Source of the DNA: Duganella sp. Root336D2
Lineage (GTDB): Bacteria; Pseudomonadota; Gammaproteobacteria; Burkholderiales; Burkholderiaceae_D
Assembly (NCBI RefSeq): GCF_001425005.1
Contig: NZ_LMDB01000037.1
Span: 355,825-419,824 of the forward strand
Direction: 5' to 3'
Length of the DNA: 64,000 nt
This document shows positions 1 to 9,291 of this stretch, piece by piece. The translations under genes and the position numbers were made by a program. Under the pieces are notes generated by a model, which saw only the letters and a program-made list of their open reading frames with translations, did not search any database and was not told where the DNA came from. Each line of letters opens with the position of its first letter. Position 1 is the first letter of the stretch.

Positions 1-954
1 AAGCGCAAGGTGACCAATGTGGGCGGCGCAACGGCCACCTACAATGCCAGCGCTGCGGTGACCGGCTTCAGCACCGTGGTCACGCCAGCCACGCTGACCC
101 TGGCGCCTGGCGCCAGCGGCAGCTTCACCGTCAAGCTGACCCGCACCACGGCGCCTGAAACCGTGTGGCAGTTCGGCAGCCTGGTCTGGTCCGATGGCAA
201 CCACGTGGTGCGCAGCCCGATCCAGGCCCGTACCGCCAAGCCGGTCATTGCGCCGGCACTGGCGTCGGGCGACAAGCCGGCCGGCACCCGCCTGTTCACC
301 GTGCGCACCACCTTCAGCGGCCGCCTGACGGCACTGAAGGGCGGCCTGAAAGCGCCTGTCTTCGGCGACAGCGTCACGCTGGCGGCCAAGGCGGTCAGCT
401 CGGCGGCCCTGAAGGATGCCTGCGCCACCGGCGCCGACACCGCCAACATCAAGGTCTATAACGTCGCCATCCCGGCCGGGGCGGTAGCGGCGCGCTTCGC
501 GCTGTTCCAGAAGGATACCGGCACGGCCAGCGACGACCATGACCTGGGCATGCTGGCACCGGACGGCAGCTGGAATTATTCCGGCCATGACGGCACCAGC
601 GAAGCGGTGCAGGTGGCTTCGCCGGCGGCCGGCAACTACAAGGTGTGCGTAGTGGCCTATGGCGGCGAGAATCCTGACGCCATGAACCACAAGCTGGCGT
701 CGTGGATCGTGACCCCGGGCGACAGCGGCGGCCAGTTCACTGCGGCCCTGCCGGGCCGCGTGTACAGCGGGACCAACACCACGGTGGGCGTCAGCTGGGC
801 TGGCCTGGATGAGAACCAGAGCTATGTCGGCGGCGTACAGTTCCAGGACCTGAGCGGCACGGTGCAAGCGACCACCCTGGTCAATGTGAACACCGGCAGC
901 GCTACCGTGCCGGCGCCGGAATCGGACCGCGCCCAAGCCAAGCTGCAGGACTAA
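1..954 (+). CDS. Subtilase-family (S8) secreted protease, C-terminal part only
   Basis: The reading frame is open from the first base (codons for K-R-K precede the first GTG at 10), so this is the 3' end of a gene that begins outside the window. The first ~80 residues (VTNVGG, PATLTLAPGASGSF, FGSLVWSDGNHVVRSPI) match the fibronectin-III-like domain that follows the catalytic domain in plant-like subtilisins. The remaining ~230 residues form beta-rich domains resembling C-terminal pre-peptidase-type modules. No catalytic residues lie in the visible part. The family assignment rests on the Fn3-like motif. Such enzymes are exported, and the neighbouring secretion operon is a possible route, which is inference only. 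A strong terminator follows the stop. Confidence 0.72.
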   Translation, partial: KRKVTNVGGATATYNASAAVTGFSTVVTPATLTLAPGASGSFTVKLTRTTAPETVWQFGSLVWSDGNHVVRSPIQARTAKPVIAPALASGDKPAGTRLFTVRTTFSGRLTALKGGLKAPVFGDSVTLAAKAVSSAALKDACATGADTANIKVYNVAIPAGAVAARFALFQKDTGTASDDHDLGMLAPDGSWNYSGHDGTSEAVQVASPAAGNYKVCVVAYGGENPDAMNHKLASWIVTPGDSGGQFTAALPGRVYSGTNTTVGVSWAGLDENQSYVGGVQFQDLSGTVQATTLVNVNTGSATVPAPESDRAQAKLQD

Positions 955-971
955 GCGCAGTTTGCAAGGTG

Positions 972-1012
972 AAAAACCGCCCGGGCGCAGGCCGTCCGGG
1001 CGGTTTTTTTTT
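972..1012 (+). terminator. Rho-independent terminator of the subtilase gene
   Basis: A 9-bp GC-rich stem (ACCGCCCGG / CCGGGCGGT) with an 11-nt loop is followed by nine T residues. It separates the subtilase gene from the secretion operon, so the operon needs its own promoter within 1013-1104. Confidence 0.9.
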
Positions 1013-1117
1013 GTGAATGACTGCAAAGACACACACTATTAATCAAAATGTTGTTGAATACTTAAACTGCGTGGTAGTCTTGCGAGTTCTTCAGCGGTCA
1101 TCATAGGAGTCGTCCGG

Positions 1118-1552
1118 ATGCAAGTAGCACAGTTTCAAGGTTCGCGCCGCGCCGCCGGCTTCACCCTGCTCGAATTGCTGGTGGTGATTGTCATCATCGG
1201 CCTGCTGGCCGCCTATGTCGGCCCGAAATACTTTTCCCAGCTCGGTAAATCCGAAGTCACGATCGCCAAGGCGCAGATCGAGGCCTTCGACAAGGCGCTC
1301 GACACCTACCGCCTGGATGTCGGGCGCTACCCGAGCACCGAGGAAGGCTTGCCTGCATTGCTGGCGGCGCCGGCCACGGCAGGCACCAAGTGGAATGGCC
1401 CCTACCTGAAAAAGGGCGTGCCGCCCGATCCATGGGGCCGCCCATACCAGTACAAGGCGCCCGGCGCCAAGGCTGAATACGACATCATCTCCCTCGGCAA
1501 GGATGGCCAGCCGGGCGGCGAAGGCGAGAACGCCGACATCGGCGCCCAATAA
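1118..1552 (+). CDS. gspG: Major pseudopilin, GspG-like
   Basis: 144 aa. A class III leader (RRAAG) is followed by the prepilin-peptidase site and hydrophobic helix G|FTLLELLVVIVIIGLLAAYV with the conserved Glu at +5. The C-terminal globular part carries GspG hallmarks (DPWGRPYQYKAPG, YDIISLGKDGQPGG). It is the predicted main subunit of the pseudopilus that acts as a piston in type II secretion. AGGAG at 1105-1109 sits 8 nt before the ATG. It is the first gene of an operon that runs to 10419. Function within this particular machine is inferred from the family. Confidence 0.93.
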   Translation: MQVAQFQGSRRAAGFTLLELLVVIVIIGLLAAYVGPKYFSQLGKSEVTIAKAQIEAFDKALDTYRLDVGRYPSTEEGLPALLAAPATAGTKWNGPYLKKGVPPDPWGRPYQYKAPGAKAEYDIISLGKDGQPGGEGENADIGAQ

Positions 1553-1571
1553 AGACAGCGTGGTTTAAGCA

Positions 1572-2756
1572 ATGCAGTTTGATGTTCGCACCCTGTCGCC
1601 GGACATGGCGATCGGCCAATTGGTGGTCGATGGCCGCGACGAGGCCGATGCACGGCGCCAGGTGGAGGCGCGCGGCCTGTTCGTCAGCGCCATCACGCCG
1701 CGCAGTGCCGGCCTGCGCGCGGGCAAAGCCAAGGCGCTCTCGCTGGTGCTGTTCAGCCAGGAGCTGCTGGCGCTGCTGAACGCGGGCCTGGGCGTGGTGG
1801 AGGCGCTGGAAGCGCTGCTGGAAAAGGAATCGGCGCCGGCCACGCGCAGCGTGCTGGAGCGCCTGCTGCAAGGCCTGCGCGAAGGGCAGCGCTTTTCCAC
1901 CGTGCTGGCCGAGCAGCCGCAATTGTTCCCGCCCCTGTATGTGGGCATCGTCAAGGCTGCCGAAGGCACCAGCGACCTGCCACGCTCGCTGGAGCGCTTC
2001 ATCGATTACCAGCAGCGGGTCGACCTGGTGCGCGCCAAGCTGGTCAGCGCCGCCATCTATCCCTGCATCCTGCTGCTGGTGGGCGGCGGCGTGTCGCTGT
2101 TCCTGATTGCCTATGTGGTGCCGCGCTTTGCCGAGGTGTACCAGGGCGCGGGGCGCAACCTGCCGTGGATGTCGCAGCTGATGCTGAGCTGGGGCCAGTT
2201 TGCCGCGGCGCATACCCTGCCGCTGGTGGCCGGCCTGGCCGCTGCGATCGGCGGCGCGGTGGTCGGCGTGCGCCACCTGCTGCGCAGCGGCGGCCTGGCG
2301 CGCCTGCTGGCCCGCCTGCCGGGCGTGGGCGAGCGCGTGAAGATCTATGAGCTGTCGCGCCTGTACCTGACGCTGGGCATGCTGAGCGAGGGCGGCATCA
2401 CCATCCTGAATGCGGTGGACACGGTGCAGGCAATGGTGTCCGCCAATGTGAAAGAAGGCTTGCAGGGCGCGCGCGCCATGATCGAGGCGGGCTTGCCGCT
2501 GTCGTCGGCCTTCGAAGCCAATGGCTTGACCACGCCGATTTCGCTGCGCATGCTGCGCGTGGGCGAGCGCACCGGCGAAATGGGGGCCATGCTGACGCAG
2601 TCGGCCGCCTTCTACGACGGCGAGATCGGGCGCTGGATCGACCGTTTTACCCGTACTTTTGAACCGCTGCTGATGGCCGGTATCGGCCTGGTGGTGGGCG
2701 CTATCGTGGTGCTTTTGTATATGCCGATTTTTGACCTGGCCGGAGAAATGGCATGA
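1572..2756 (+). CDS. gspF: Inner-membrane platform protein, GspF-like
   Basis: 394 aa, normal GspF length. It has the typical duplicated T2SSF domain. A cytoplasmic helical bundle (LSLVLFSQELLALLNAGLGV) is followed by membrane segments near residues 155-180 and 205-235, a second T2SSF repeat, and a final membrane helix (MAGIGLVVGAIVVLLYMPIF). GspF/PilC proteins form the rotary platform between the ATPase and the pseudopilus. The gene starts 19 nt after gspG and overlaps gspE by 4 nt in an ATGA arrangement, indicating translational coupling. Confidence 0.93.
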   Translation: MQFDVRTLSPDMAIGQLVVDGRDEADARRQVEARGLFVSAITPRSAGLRAGKAKALSLVLFSQELLALLNAGLGVVEALEALLEKESAPATRSVLERLLQGLREGQRFSTVLAEQPQLFPPLYVGIVKAAEGTSDLPRSLERFIDYQQRVDLVRAKLVSAAIYPCILLLVGGGVSLFLIAYVVPRFAEVYQGAGRNLPWMSQLMLSWGQFAAAHTLPLVAGLAAAIGGAVVGVRHLLRSGGLARLLARLPGVGERVKIYELSRLYLTLGMLSEGGITILNAVDTVQAMVSANVKEGLQGARAMIEAGLPLSSAFEANGLTTPISLRMLRVGERTGEMGAMLTQSAAFYDGEIGRWIDRFTRTFEPLLMAGIGLVVGAIVVLLYMPIFDLAGEMA

Positions 2757-4438
2757 CGCTGCCGGTGCTTGATGCAACCCTGCTGGCCAAGGCGCGCGCG
2801 CAGGGCGCGCTGTCCAAACGCAGCCTGGTGGAGGAGCTGGAAGAGCTGTCCGGCATCGAACCGCGCATGGCGGTGCGGGCGCTGGCCCAGCCTTTCGGCC
2901 TGGCGGTGCTGGAAACGGCCGACATGCTGGCTTTCGAGACGGCTTTCGACCTGCTGCCGCTGTCGCAGGCCATGGCGCGCCACTGCGTGCTGCTGCGCTC
3001 CCACGATGGGGCGGCGGTGGGCGTGATTGCCGATCCGTTCGACCTCGACCTGCAGACCTGGCTGGCGACGCAGGCGCGCTGCTCGGCAGCCGCGCCGCTG
3101 CAGCTGCGGCTGGCGCTGCAGGCCGACATCCAGGCCTACCTGTCGAAGCAGGAAGAGTCGGCGCGCGCGGTCGATACCCTGGTGTCGGGCGCGGAGGGCA
3201 CGCGGCGCGACGGCAAGACGGCGGCGGTGCTGTCGTTTGCCTCGGTGTCGGAGGGCGCCAGCCCGGCCGTGCGGCTGGTCAATTCGACCTTGTATGACGC
3301 CTTGAAAGCCGGCGCCTCCGACATCCACCTGGAATCGACTGCCGGCGGCCTGGCCGTCAAGTACCGGGTGGACGGGGTGCTGGACCATGCCACGGCCGTC
3401 AACGGCATCGACGTGGCGGAGCAGATCATTTCGCGCCTGAAGGTGCTGGCCGAGCTGGACATCGCGGAACGCCGCGTGCCGCAGGACGGCAGCTTCCGGG
3501 TCGAATCGATGGGGCGCGAGATCGACCTGCGGGTATCGATCATGCCGTCCATCCATGGCGAAGACGCGGTGATCCGTATCCTGGACAAGCGCGCCATGAT
3601 CGAGTCCTATGGCTCGCTGACGCTGGAGGCGCTGGGCTTCGACGACGCTTCGCTGTCGACCTTGCGTGCGCTGGCGCAGGAGGCTTACGGCATGCTGCTG
3701 GTGACCGGGCCGACCGGTTCCGGCAAGACCACCACGCTGTATGCTGCGTTGACTGAAATCCACAATGGCCGCGAAAAGATCATCACCATCGAAGACCCGG
3801 TGGAATACCAGCTGCCGGGCATCCTGCAGATCCCGGTCAACGAGAAGAAGGGCCTGACCTTCGCCAAGGGCCTGCGCTCGATCCTGCGCCACGACCCGGA
3901 CAAGATCATGGTGGGCGAAATCCGCGACCGCGAAACGGCGGAAATCGCGGTGCAGTCGGCCCTGACCGGCCACCTGGTGCTGACCACCGTCCACGCCAAC
4001 AATGTGTTCGACGTGTTCGGGCGCTTTACCCATATGGGCATCGATCCCTATGCCTTCGTGTCGGCACTGAACGGCATCTGGGCGCAGCGCCTGGTGCGCA
4101 TCAACTGCCCGCATTGCGCGGTCGAGGTGACGCCGTCGGACGAGGAGCTGGCCAGCGTCGGCCTGGCGCGCGCCGACGTCTACGAATACAACTTCAAGGA
4201 AGGCAAGGGCTGCGGCGATTGCCGCGGCACCGGCTACAAGGGCCGCCGCTCGATCGCGGAGATCCTGACCCTGAACGATGAAATCCGCGAACTGATCGTG
4301 GAAAAGCGGCCGATCCGCCAGATCAAGGCGGCAGCCTATGCCAACGGCACGCGCAGCCTGCGCCATGCGGCGCTGGACGTGGTGCGGCGCGGCGATACGA
4401 CCCTGGCGGAAATCAAGCGGGTGACCTTGCATGCTTAA
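2753..4438 (+). CDS. gspE: Secretion ATPase, GspE/PilB-like
   Basis: 561 aa. An N-terminal T2SSE_N domain is followed by the ATPase domain, with Walker A GPTGSGKTTT near residue 319, the Asp box, Walker B and His box region (LRHDPDKIMVGEIRDRETA, TGHLVLTTVHAN). A zinc tetracysteine element follows (CPHC near 452, CGDC near 486). It powers pseudopilus assembly at the cytoplasmic membrane. The start ATG overlaps the gspF stop. The intact motifs argue for an active ATPase. Confidence 0.94.
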   Translation: MTLPVLDATLLAKARAQGALSKRSLVEELEELSGIEPRMAVRALAQPFGLAVLETADMLAFETAFDLLPLSQAMARHCVLLRSHDGAAVGVIADPFDLDLQTWLATQARCSAAAPLQLRLALQADIQAYLSKQEESARAVDTLVSGAEGTRRDGKTAAVLSFASVSEGASPAVRLVNSTLYDALKAGASDIHLESTAGGLAVKYRVDGVLDHATAVNGIDVAEQIISRLKVLAELDIAERRVPQDGSFRVESMGREIDLRVSIMPSIHGEDAVIRILDKRAMIESYGSLTLEALGFDDASLSTLRALAQEAYGMLLVTGPTGSGKTTTLYAALTEIHNGREKIITIEDPVEYQLPGILQIPVNEKKGLTFAKGLRSILRHDPDKIMVGEIRDRETAEIAVQSALTGHLVLTTVHANNVFDVFGRFTHMGIDPYAFVSALNGIWAQRLVRINCPHCAVEVTPSDEELASVGLARADVYEYNFKEGKGCGDCRGTGYKGRRSIAEILTLNDEIRELIVEKRPIRQIKAAAYANGTRSLRHAALDVVRRGDTTLAEIKRVTLHA

Positions 4439-5192
4439 GAATCTGACGCAATCGCTGCGCATCGAAGTCACGCCGCACGCCATGCGCCTGCTGCGCGTGC
4501 CGCGCTGGGGCTCGGCCGCACCGGAACTGCTGGCCGAACAGGCGCTGGCTGCTGCGCCGGCCGCTGCCTTGCCGCTGGCCCTGGGCGCGCTGCTTGCAGG
4601 GCAGGGCGCTGCCGGCATGGCCGCCAGTTTTGTCCTGTCCGATGAACTGCTGCGCCTGTGGCAAGTAAGCCCGCCGGCGCAGGCCGCCCGCCTGGCCGAC
4701 CTGGAAGGCGCCGCGGCGCTGCGTTTCCACACGCTGTACGGCGAAACGCCGGCCGCCTGGCACGTCAGCGCGGACTGGAACGCCGCCGCCCCCTTCATGG
4801 CAGCGGCAATTCCGCGCTTGCTGAAGGCCGCCATCGAAAACGCCGCCGCCCAGCATGGCCTGGTCGTCAGCGCCATCGTTCCCTATTTCGTGGCAGCTTG
4901 GAACCGCCATGCCGGCGCCTTGAAGAACGATGCCTGGTTCGGCGTTGCGCAGGCCAATGTGCTGGCACTGGCCGCCTGCGAAGGCGGCAAGCTGCGCGCC
5001 TTGCGCCATGTCGCCATTCCGCCCGGCGCCGACCATTACTGGCTGACGCAGGCGGCGCAGCGCGAGGCCTTGCTGCTCGGATTGCAGGCGCCGGCCCTGA
5101 TCCAGCTCAGCGGCGAGGTGCCGCCGGCGCTGGCAAAACCGGCCAGCAGCGACAAGCATATCGCCACTGCCGCGTTGGGAGCTGCAGCATGA
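4431..5192 (+). CDS. Small PilM/GspL-like cytoplasmic protein of the secretion operon
   Basis: 253 aa, very Ala/Leu-rich, without signal peptide or membrane helix. The opening LRIEVTPHAMRLLRV resembles the first beta strands of actin-like PilM/GspL domains (IEI/IGSSSIKLV pattern). The protein is roughly half to two thirds of PilM length and no nucleotide-binding motifs are obvious. It starts 8 nt before the gspE stop and its stop overlaps the next start (ATGA). Position just before PilN- and PilO-like genes supports a PilM/GspL-cytoplasmic role. Sequence support is weak, so the call depends on context. Confidence 0.5.
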   Translation: MLKNLTQSLRIEVTPHAMRLLRVPRWGSAAPELLAEQALAAAPAAALPLALGALLAGQGAAGMAASFVLSDELLRLWQVSPPAQAARLADLEGAAALRFHTLYGETPAAWHVSADWNAAAPFMAAAIPRLLKAAIENAAAQHGLVVSAIVPYFVAAWNRHAGALKNDAWFGVAQANVLALAACEGGKLRALRHVAIPPGADHYWLTQAAQREALLLGLQAPALIQLSGEVPPALAKPASSDKHIATAALGAAA

Positions 5193-5734
5193 GGCCTATG
5201 CAGATCGATTTTGCCGCTGCCGGCTGGCGCCGCACGCTGTATCGCAGCCACCCGCTGGCGCTGGCTGCCGGCGTGCTGGGCCTGGCATTGCTGACGGCGG
5301 GGGGCGTCTTCGGCGTGCAGGCTGCGCAGCAGCAAGCGGCGCGCGAAGAAAACCTGCGCGCCCAGCAGCGCAAGCAAGCCGCCGCCGTGCGCGCGCCTGA
5401 GCGCAAGCCGGAAACCGTGATTCTGGAAGCCCAGGCGGTGGCGGTCAACACCGCCATCCTGCAACTGAACCTGCCATGGCGCGACCTGCAGGATGCGGTG
5501 GCCGCCGCCAATACGCCGGCTGTGGCGCTGCTGGCGCTGGACCCTGATCCGCGCAAGCAGACACTGAAAATCACGGCGGAGACCAAGAACAGCGACGATA
5601 TGGTCGGCTACATCGAGCAGCTGAAGCAGCAGGAATTCTTTGCCGGCGCTGCGCTGCTGCGCCATGAAATCAACGACCAGGACCCGAATCGCCCGCTGCG
5701 CTTCCAGGTCGAAGTGCAATGGAGGGCGCGATGA
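5189..5734 (+). CDS. PilN-like single-pass inner-membrane protein
   Basis: 181 aa, starting at the ATG that overlaps the previous stop. A short cytoplasmic segment is followed by one membrane helix (LALAAGVLGLALLTAGGVFGV, residues ~24-45), a coiled-coil-prone AAQQQAAREENLRAQQRKQ stretch and a small alpha/beta domain ending in the strand RFQVEVQWRAR. This is the PilN/GspL periplasmic architecture. A much longer frame extends upstream to 4658 but only as antisense-like overlap with the preceding gene, so that start is rejected. Its stop overlaps the next ATG. Confidence 0.62.
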   Translation: MRPMQIDFAAAGWRRTLYRSHPLALAAGVLGLALLTAGGVFGVQAAQQQAAREENLRAQQRKQAAAVRAPERKPETVILEAQAVAVNTAILQLNLPWRDLQDAVAAANTPAVALLALDPDPRKQTLKITAETKNSDDMVGYIEQLKQQEFFAGAALLRHEINDQDPNRPLRFQVEVQWRAR

Positions 5735-6261
5735 ACGCGGCGGCCCTGATGCTGCGCCTGCGCCTGGCGGCAATGCGCCTTGGCATAGCCGGCTGCGTTG
5801 CGCTGGCGCTGCTGCTGGCCGGAGCGTCGCTGTTGTCATGGTCGCTCAAAGCGCGCCAAGAGGCGGCCCAGCCTTTGCCGCCCGCGCCGGCGCAGCTGGT
5901 GCAAGCGGCGCCGCCGCCGACCGCCAACGAGAACCTGGCCCATTTCTATGCCTCCCTGGGCGAAAAACGCCATGCCGAACAGCAGGTCAAGCAGCTGTTC
6001 GACATCGCGGCCAAGACCGGCCTGGCGCTGGACCAGGGCGAATACAAATTCAGCCTGGATAAGGCCAGCGGCGTCTCTGCCTACCAGGTCACGCTGCCGG
6101 TGAAGGGCGCCTACCAGAATATCTGGCAGTTCAGCATGCAGGCCCTGTCGGCGATCCCGTTCGCGGCGCTGGACGATATTGCCTTCCGCCGCGAAACCAT
6201 TACCGAGCCGGTGGTCGAGGCGCGCATGCGTTTCACGTTGTACCTGAAGGAGAAGCCATGA
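5731..6261 (+). CDS. PilO/GspM-like inner-membrane protein
   Basis: 176 aa from ATG 5731, chosen over an ATG at 5719 because GGAGG (5721-5725) lies 5 nt upstream and the start overlaps the previous stop. One membrane helix (LGIAGCVALALLLAGASLLSW) is followed by a Pro-rich linker and a ferredoxin-like periplasmic domain, the organisation of PilO and GspM. It probably pairs with the PilN-like protein to link the ATPase to the secretin. The 3' end overlaps the next gene by 4 nt. Confidence 0.62.
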   Translation: MNAAALMLRLRLAAMRLGIAGCVALALLLAGASLLSWSLKARQEAAQPLPPAPAQLVQAAPPPTANENLAHFYASLGEKRHAEQQVKQLFDIAAKTGLALDQGEYKFSLDKASGVSAYQVTLPVKGAYQNIWQFSMQALSAIPFAALDDIAFRRETITEPVVEARMRFTLYLKEKP

Positions 6262-6809
6262 AGCCGCGCCATATGCTGATGGGCGCGGCGCTGCTGTGCG
6301 CCGCAGCGCTGGTGCTGTTCGGCGACAAGGCCCCCAACGACACGGTGGCGGAAGCGGTCGAACGCAAGCCGGCGCGCGCGCCGGCCGCCAGCGCGCCGCC
6401 GGCGGTGAAAGTGGCGCATGCGGCGGCAGGGGAGACCTCGATCCTGCGCCTGGTGCCGCGCGAGGAATTGATCGGCGAAGTCGGCGAAGGCTCGTTCAAG
6501 AGCAAGGACGGGGTATTCGGCGGCCAGAACTGGAATCCACCGCCGCCGCCGCCCACGGCTGCGGAACTGAAACCGCCGCCGCCGCCGCCGCCGACAGCGC
6601 CGCCGCTGCCGTTCCAGTTCCTGGGCAAGGCAGCCGCCGATGGCCAGTGGGAGGTGTACCTTGGCCGCGGCGAGCAGACTTTTGTCGTGAAAAAAGGCAT
6701 GCAGATCGACGGCACGTACCGCGTCGATGCCATCGCACCGCCAACCCTGACCATGACCTACCTGCCCATGAACCAGGTGCAGCAGTTAAATATTGGAGTA
6801 ATTGAGTGA
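6258..6809 (+). CDS. Pro-rich PilP/GspC-like periplasmic adaptor
   Basis: 183 aa. A hydrophobic N-terminal anchor (HMLMGAALLCAAALVLFG) is followed by a disordered segment containing two poly-Pro tracts (residues ~93-117) and a compact C-terminal beta domain (PFQFLGKAAADGQWEVYLGRG, VDAIAPPTLTMTYLP). That domain resembles the HR/PDZ-like domain of PilP and GspC, which contacts the secretin N0 domain. It lies directly before the secretin gene, sharing GTGA. Generic databases sometimes call such Pro-rich proteins translation initiation factor, which would be wrong here. Confidence 0.6.
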   Translation: MKPRHMLMGAALLCAAALVLFGDKAPNDTVAEAVERKPARAPAASAPPAVKVAHAAAGETSILRLVPREELIGEVGEGSFKSKDGVFGGQNWNPPPPPPTAAELKPPPPPPPTAPPLPFQFLGKAAADGQWEVYLGRGEQTFVVKKGMQIDGTYRVDAIAPPTLTMTYLPMNQVQQLNIGVIE

Positions 6810-8818
6810 AGCCAAATCTGAGAACGCTGTCGCTGTCCGTGCTGGTACTGGCACTGTCCGGCTGCGCGGCCGATATGGCCTACCGCGATGGCCGCAGCCT
6901 GGTTGAAAAAGACCAGGTGGAAGCGGGCCTGCTGAAATACCAGGAAGCGATGAAGCGCAACCCGGACAGCGCCCTGTACCGCTCCGCCTACCTCGACACG
7001 CGCGAGCGGGCCAGCGCCCGCCTGCTGGAGCAGGCCGACCAGTTCATCAATGAGGGCAAATACCTCCCTGCCGCGCAGAATTTCCAGCGCGTGCTGTCGA
7101 TGGACCCGCAAAACGAACGCGCGCGCGCCGGCCTGCGTGCGCTGGAAATGGCTGACCGCCACGACAAGCTGCTGGCGCAAGCCCGTGCATCGCTGGAGCA
7201 GAAGGAATTCGAAGCGGCGAAGAGCCGCGTCGGCACGGTGCTGGCCGAGAAGCCGGACCACGCGGCCGGCCGCGCCCTGATGCGCGAGATCAATGAGCAG
7301 ACGCCGCAGCCGCCGGCCGAATCGGGCCTGTCCAAAGCCTACAAGACCCCGATTACGATCGAGTTCCGCGAAGCGCCGCTGAAACAGGTATTCGACATCA
7401 TTTCGCGCCGTTCGGGCCTGAACTTCATCTTCGACAAGGATGTGAAGAGCGACGCCCGCACCACCATCATGCTGAAGAACAGCACGGTGGAATCGGCAAT
7501 TTACTTCCTGCTGATGACGAACCAGCTGGAGCAGCAGGTGATGGATGCCAATACCATCCTGGTCTACCCGAACACGGCGGCCAAGCTGAAGGAGTACCAG
7601 GAAACGGTGGTGCGCACCTTCTATTTGTCGAACGCGGAAGCCAAAACCGTCGCCAACACGCTCAAGACCATCCTCAAGTCGCGCGACGTGGTGGCCGATG
7701 AAAAGCTCAACCTGGTGATCCTGCGCGATAGTGCCGATGCGGTGAAACTGGCGGAAAAGATCATTGCAACGCAAGACCAGGCCGAGCCCGAAGTGATGCT
7801 GGACGTGGAGATCCTGGAGGTCAAGCGCAGCCGCCTGATGAAGCTTGGCGTGGATTGGCCGAACCAGGTCGGCCTGTCGGTGCTGGGCAGTGCCCGCGAC
7901 GCAACCAAGCTGACTTTGCGCGACCTCGACAACATCAACCGCGACAACATCGGCGTCTCGGCGCTTGCCACGACCCTCAATATCAAGAAGACCGACGGCG
8001 ACACCAACCTGCTGGCCAGCCCGCGCATCCGCGTGCGCAACAAGGAGAAGGCCAAGGTCGTGATCGGCGAAAAGGTGCCGGTGATTACCACCACCATTTC
8101 GCCGGGCACGGGCGGCTTTGCCTCCGAATCGGTGAGCTATGTCGATGTCGGGCTCACGCTGAATGCGGAGCCGATCATCTACCTGAACAACGAAGTGGGC
8201 ATCCGCATTGCGCTGGAAGTATCGAACCTGATCGACCGCGTGACGACCGCCAGCGGCACCACCGCCTACCAGATCGGCACGCGCCAGGCTTCCACCTTCC
8301 TGCAACTGAAGGATGGCGAGAACCAGGTGCTGGCGGGCCTGATCAATAGCGAAGAGCGCAGTACGGGCAACCGCGTGCCGGGCCTGGGCGACCTGCCGAT
8401 CCTGGGCCGCCTGTTCGGCACGCAGACGGATGACAAGCAGAAGACCGAGATCGTGCTGTCGATCACGCCGCACCTGGTGCGCAACCTGCAGCGCCCGGAA
8501 ACCTCGGTTGCCGAATTCTCGGCCGGTACCGAAGCGAACTTCCGCCGCAAGCCTGACGTCGCACCGCGCCAGGCCGTGGTGCTGCCGGGCGCCCGCCCAG
8601 CCGGCGCGACTGCTGCGCAGGATGCCGTCACGACGGCCGTGCCGACGCCAGGCGCCGCACCCGCCGCACCCGCCGCACCGGCGGACCAGCCCGCGCCGCA
8701 GAAACTGCCGCTGTCGAATACCCAGCCCGGCCCGGCTTCCAGCGTGACCAAACCGCTGCCGCCACCGGTCCCCGCCAATACCGTGCAGCCGCCGGCCAGC
8801 ACGGAGCGTAAAGAGTAA
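6806..8818 (+). CDS. gspD: Outer-membrane secretin lipoprotein, GspD/PilQ/MshL-like
   Basis: 670 aa with a GTG start inside the previous stop (GTGA) and GGAG at 6795-6798. It has a lipoprotein signal with lipobox ending at Cys20 (ALSGC). A TPR-like helical region (~30-165) is followed by N0/N1 domains from ~182 (PITIEFREAPLKQVFDIISR) and the secretin core, with the signature VPGLGDLPILGRLF near 535. A Pro/Ala-rich tail of ~80 residues follows. It forms the outer-membrane channel. The N-terminal TPR region and the low-complexity tail are atypical for classical GspD. Confidence 0.92.
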   Translation: MKPNLRTLSLSVLVLALSGCAADMAYRDGRSLVEKDQVEAGLLKYQEAMKRNPDSALYRSAYLDTRERASARLLEQADQFINEGKYLPAAQNFQRVLSMDPQNERARAGLRALEMADRHDKLLAQARASLEQKEFEAAKSRVGTVLAEKPDHAAGRALMREINEQTPQPPAESGLSKAYKTPITIEFREAPLKQVFDIISRRSGLNFIFDKDVKSDARTTIMLKNSTVESAIYFLLMTNQLEQQVMDANTILVYPNTAAKLKEYQETVVRTFYLSNAEAKTVANTLKTILKSRDVVADEKLNLVILRDSADAVKLAEKIIATQDQAEPEVMLDVEILEVKRSRLMKLGVDWPNQVGLSVLGSARDATKLTLRDLDNINRDNIGVSALATTLNIKKTDGDTNLLASPRIRVRNKEKAKVVIGEKVPVITTTISPGTGGFASESVSYVDVGLTLNAEPIIYLNNEVGIRIALEVSNLIDRVTTASGTTAYQIGTRQASTFLQLKDGENQVLAGLINSEERSTGNRVPGLGDLPILGRLFGTQTDDKQKTEIVLSITPHLVRNLQRPETSVAEFSAGTEANFRRKPDVAPRQAVVLPGARPAGATAAQDAVTTAVPTPGAAPAAPAAPADQPAPQKLPLSNTQPGPASSVTKPLPPPVPANTVQPPASTERKE

Positions 8819-8820
8819 GC

Positions 8821-9291
8821 ATGCGCGCGCGCGGATTCACCCTGATCGAACTGCTGGTGACGCTGGCCATCCTTGGCCTGCTCGCCGCACTGGCGATCCC
8901 GGTCGGGCAGACCGTGGTCCAGCGCCGCAACGAGCAGGAGCTGCGCAGCGCGCTGCACGTGATGCGCAAGGCGCTGGACGACTACAAGACCGCCTACGAT
9001 GAGGGGCGCATTGCCAAGTCCATCACCGGCAACGGCTATCCGCGCACGCTGGAGGTGCTGGTGGAAGGCGTGGTCGATGTACGCAGCCCGAAGCGCAGCA
9101 AGATCTACTTCCTGCGCCGCATCCCGCGCGACCCCTTCAACCCGGATTCCAATGCCAGCAATGGCCAAAGCTGGGGCAAGCGCAGCTACGCCAGCGACGC
9201 CGACGATCCGCGCGAAGGCGAGGATGTTTTTGACGTGTTTTCGACTTCGGAGCAGGTAGGCCTGAACGGCGTGCCTTACAAGAAATGGTGA
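8821..9291 (+). CDS. Pseudopilin, GspG-like (second copy)
   Basis: 156 aa. It has a very short leader MRARG followed by FTLIELLVTLAILGLLAALAI, with a prepilin-peptidase site after Gly5 and Glu at +5. The globular part contains YPRTLEVLVEG and RRIPRDPFNP, which resemble the calcium-binding/DPF region of GspG-type pseudopilins. It begins 2 nt after the secretin stop and overlaps the following pseudopilin gene by 7 nt. Probably a minor pseudopilin. The exact GspH/I/J equivalence cannot be assigned from sequence alone. Confidence 0.85.
   Translation: MRARGFTLIELLVTLAILGLLAALAIPVGQTVVQRRNEQELRSALHVMRKALDDYKTAYDEGRIAKSITGNGYPRTLEVLVEGVVDVRSPKRSKIYFLRRIPRDPFNPDSNASNGQSWGKRSYASDADDPREGEDVFDVFSTSEQVGLNGVPYKKW

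Noticed and set aside
2612..4876. Long minus-strand open frame (754 aa) opposite gspE
   Set aside because: GC-rich third-position shadow: the plus strand carries intact gspF/gspE motifs and the antisense translation is low-complexity His/Gln/Arg-rich.
4658..5188. Upstream extension of the PilN-like protein
   Set aside because: Out-of-frame overlap with the preceding gene. The coupled ATG at 5189 and the membrane topology define the start.
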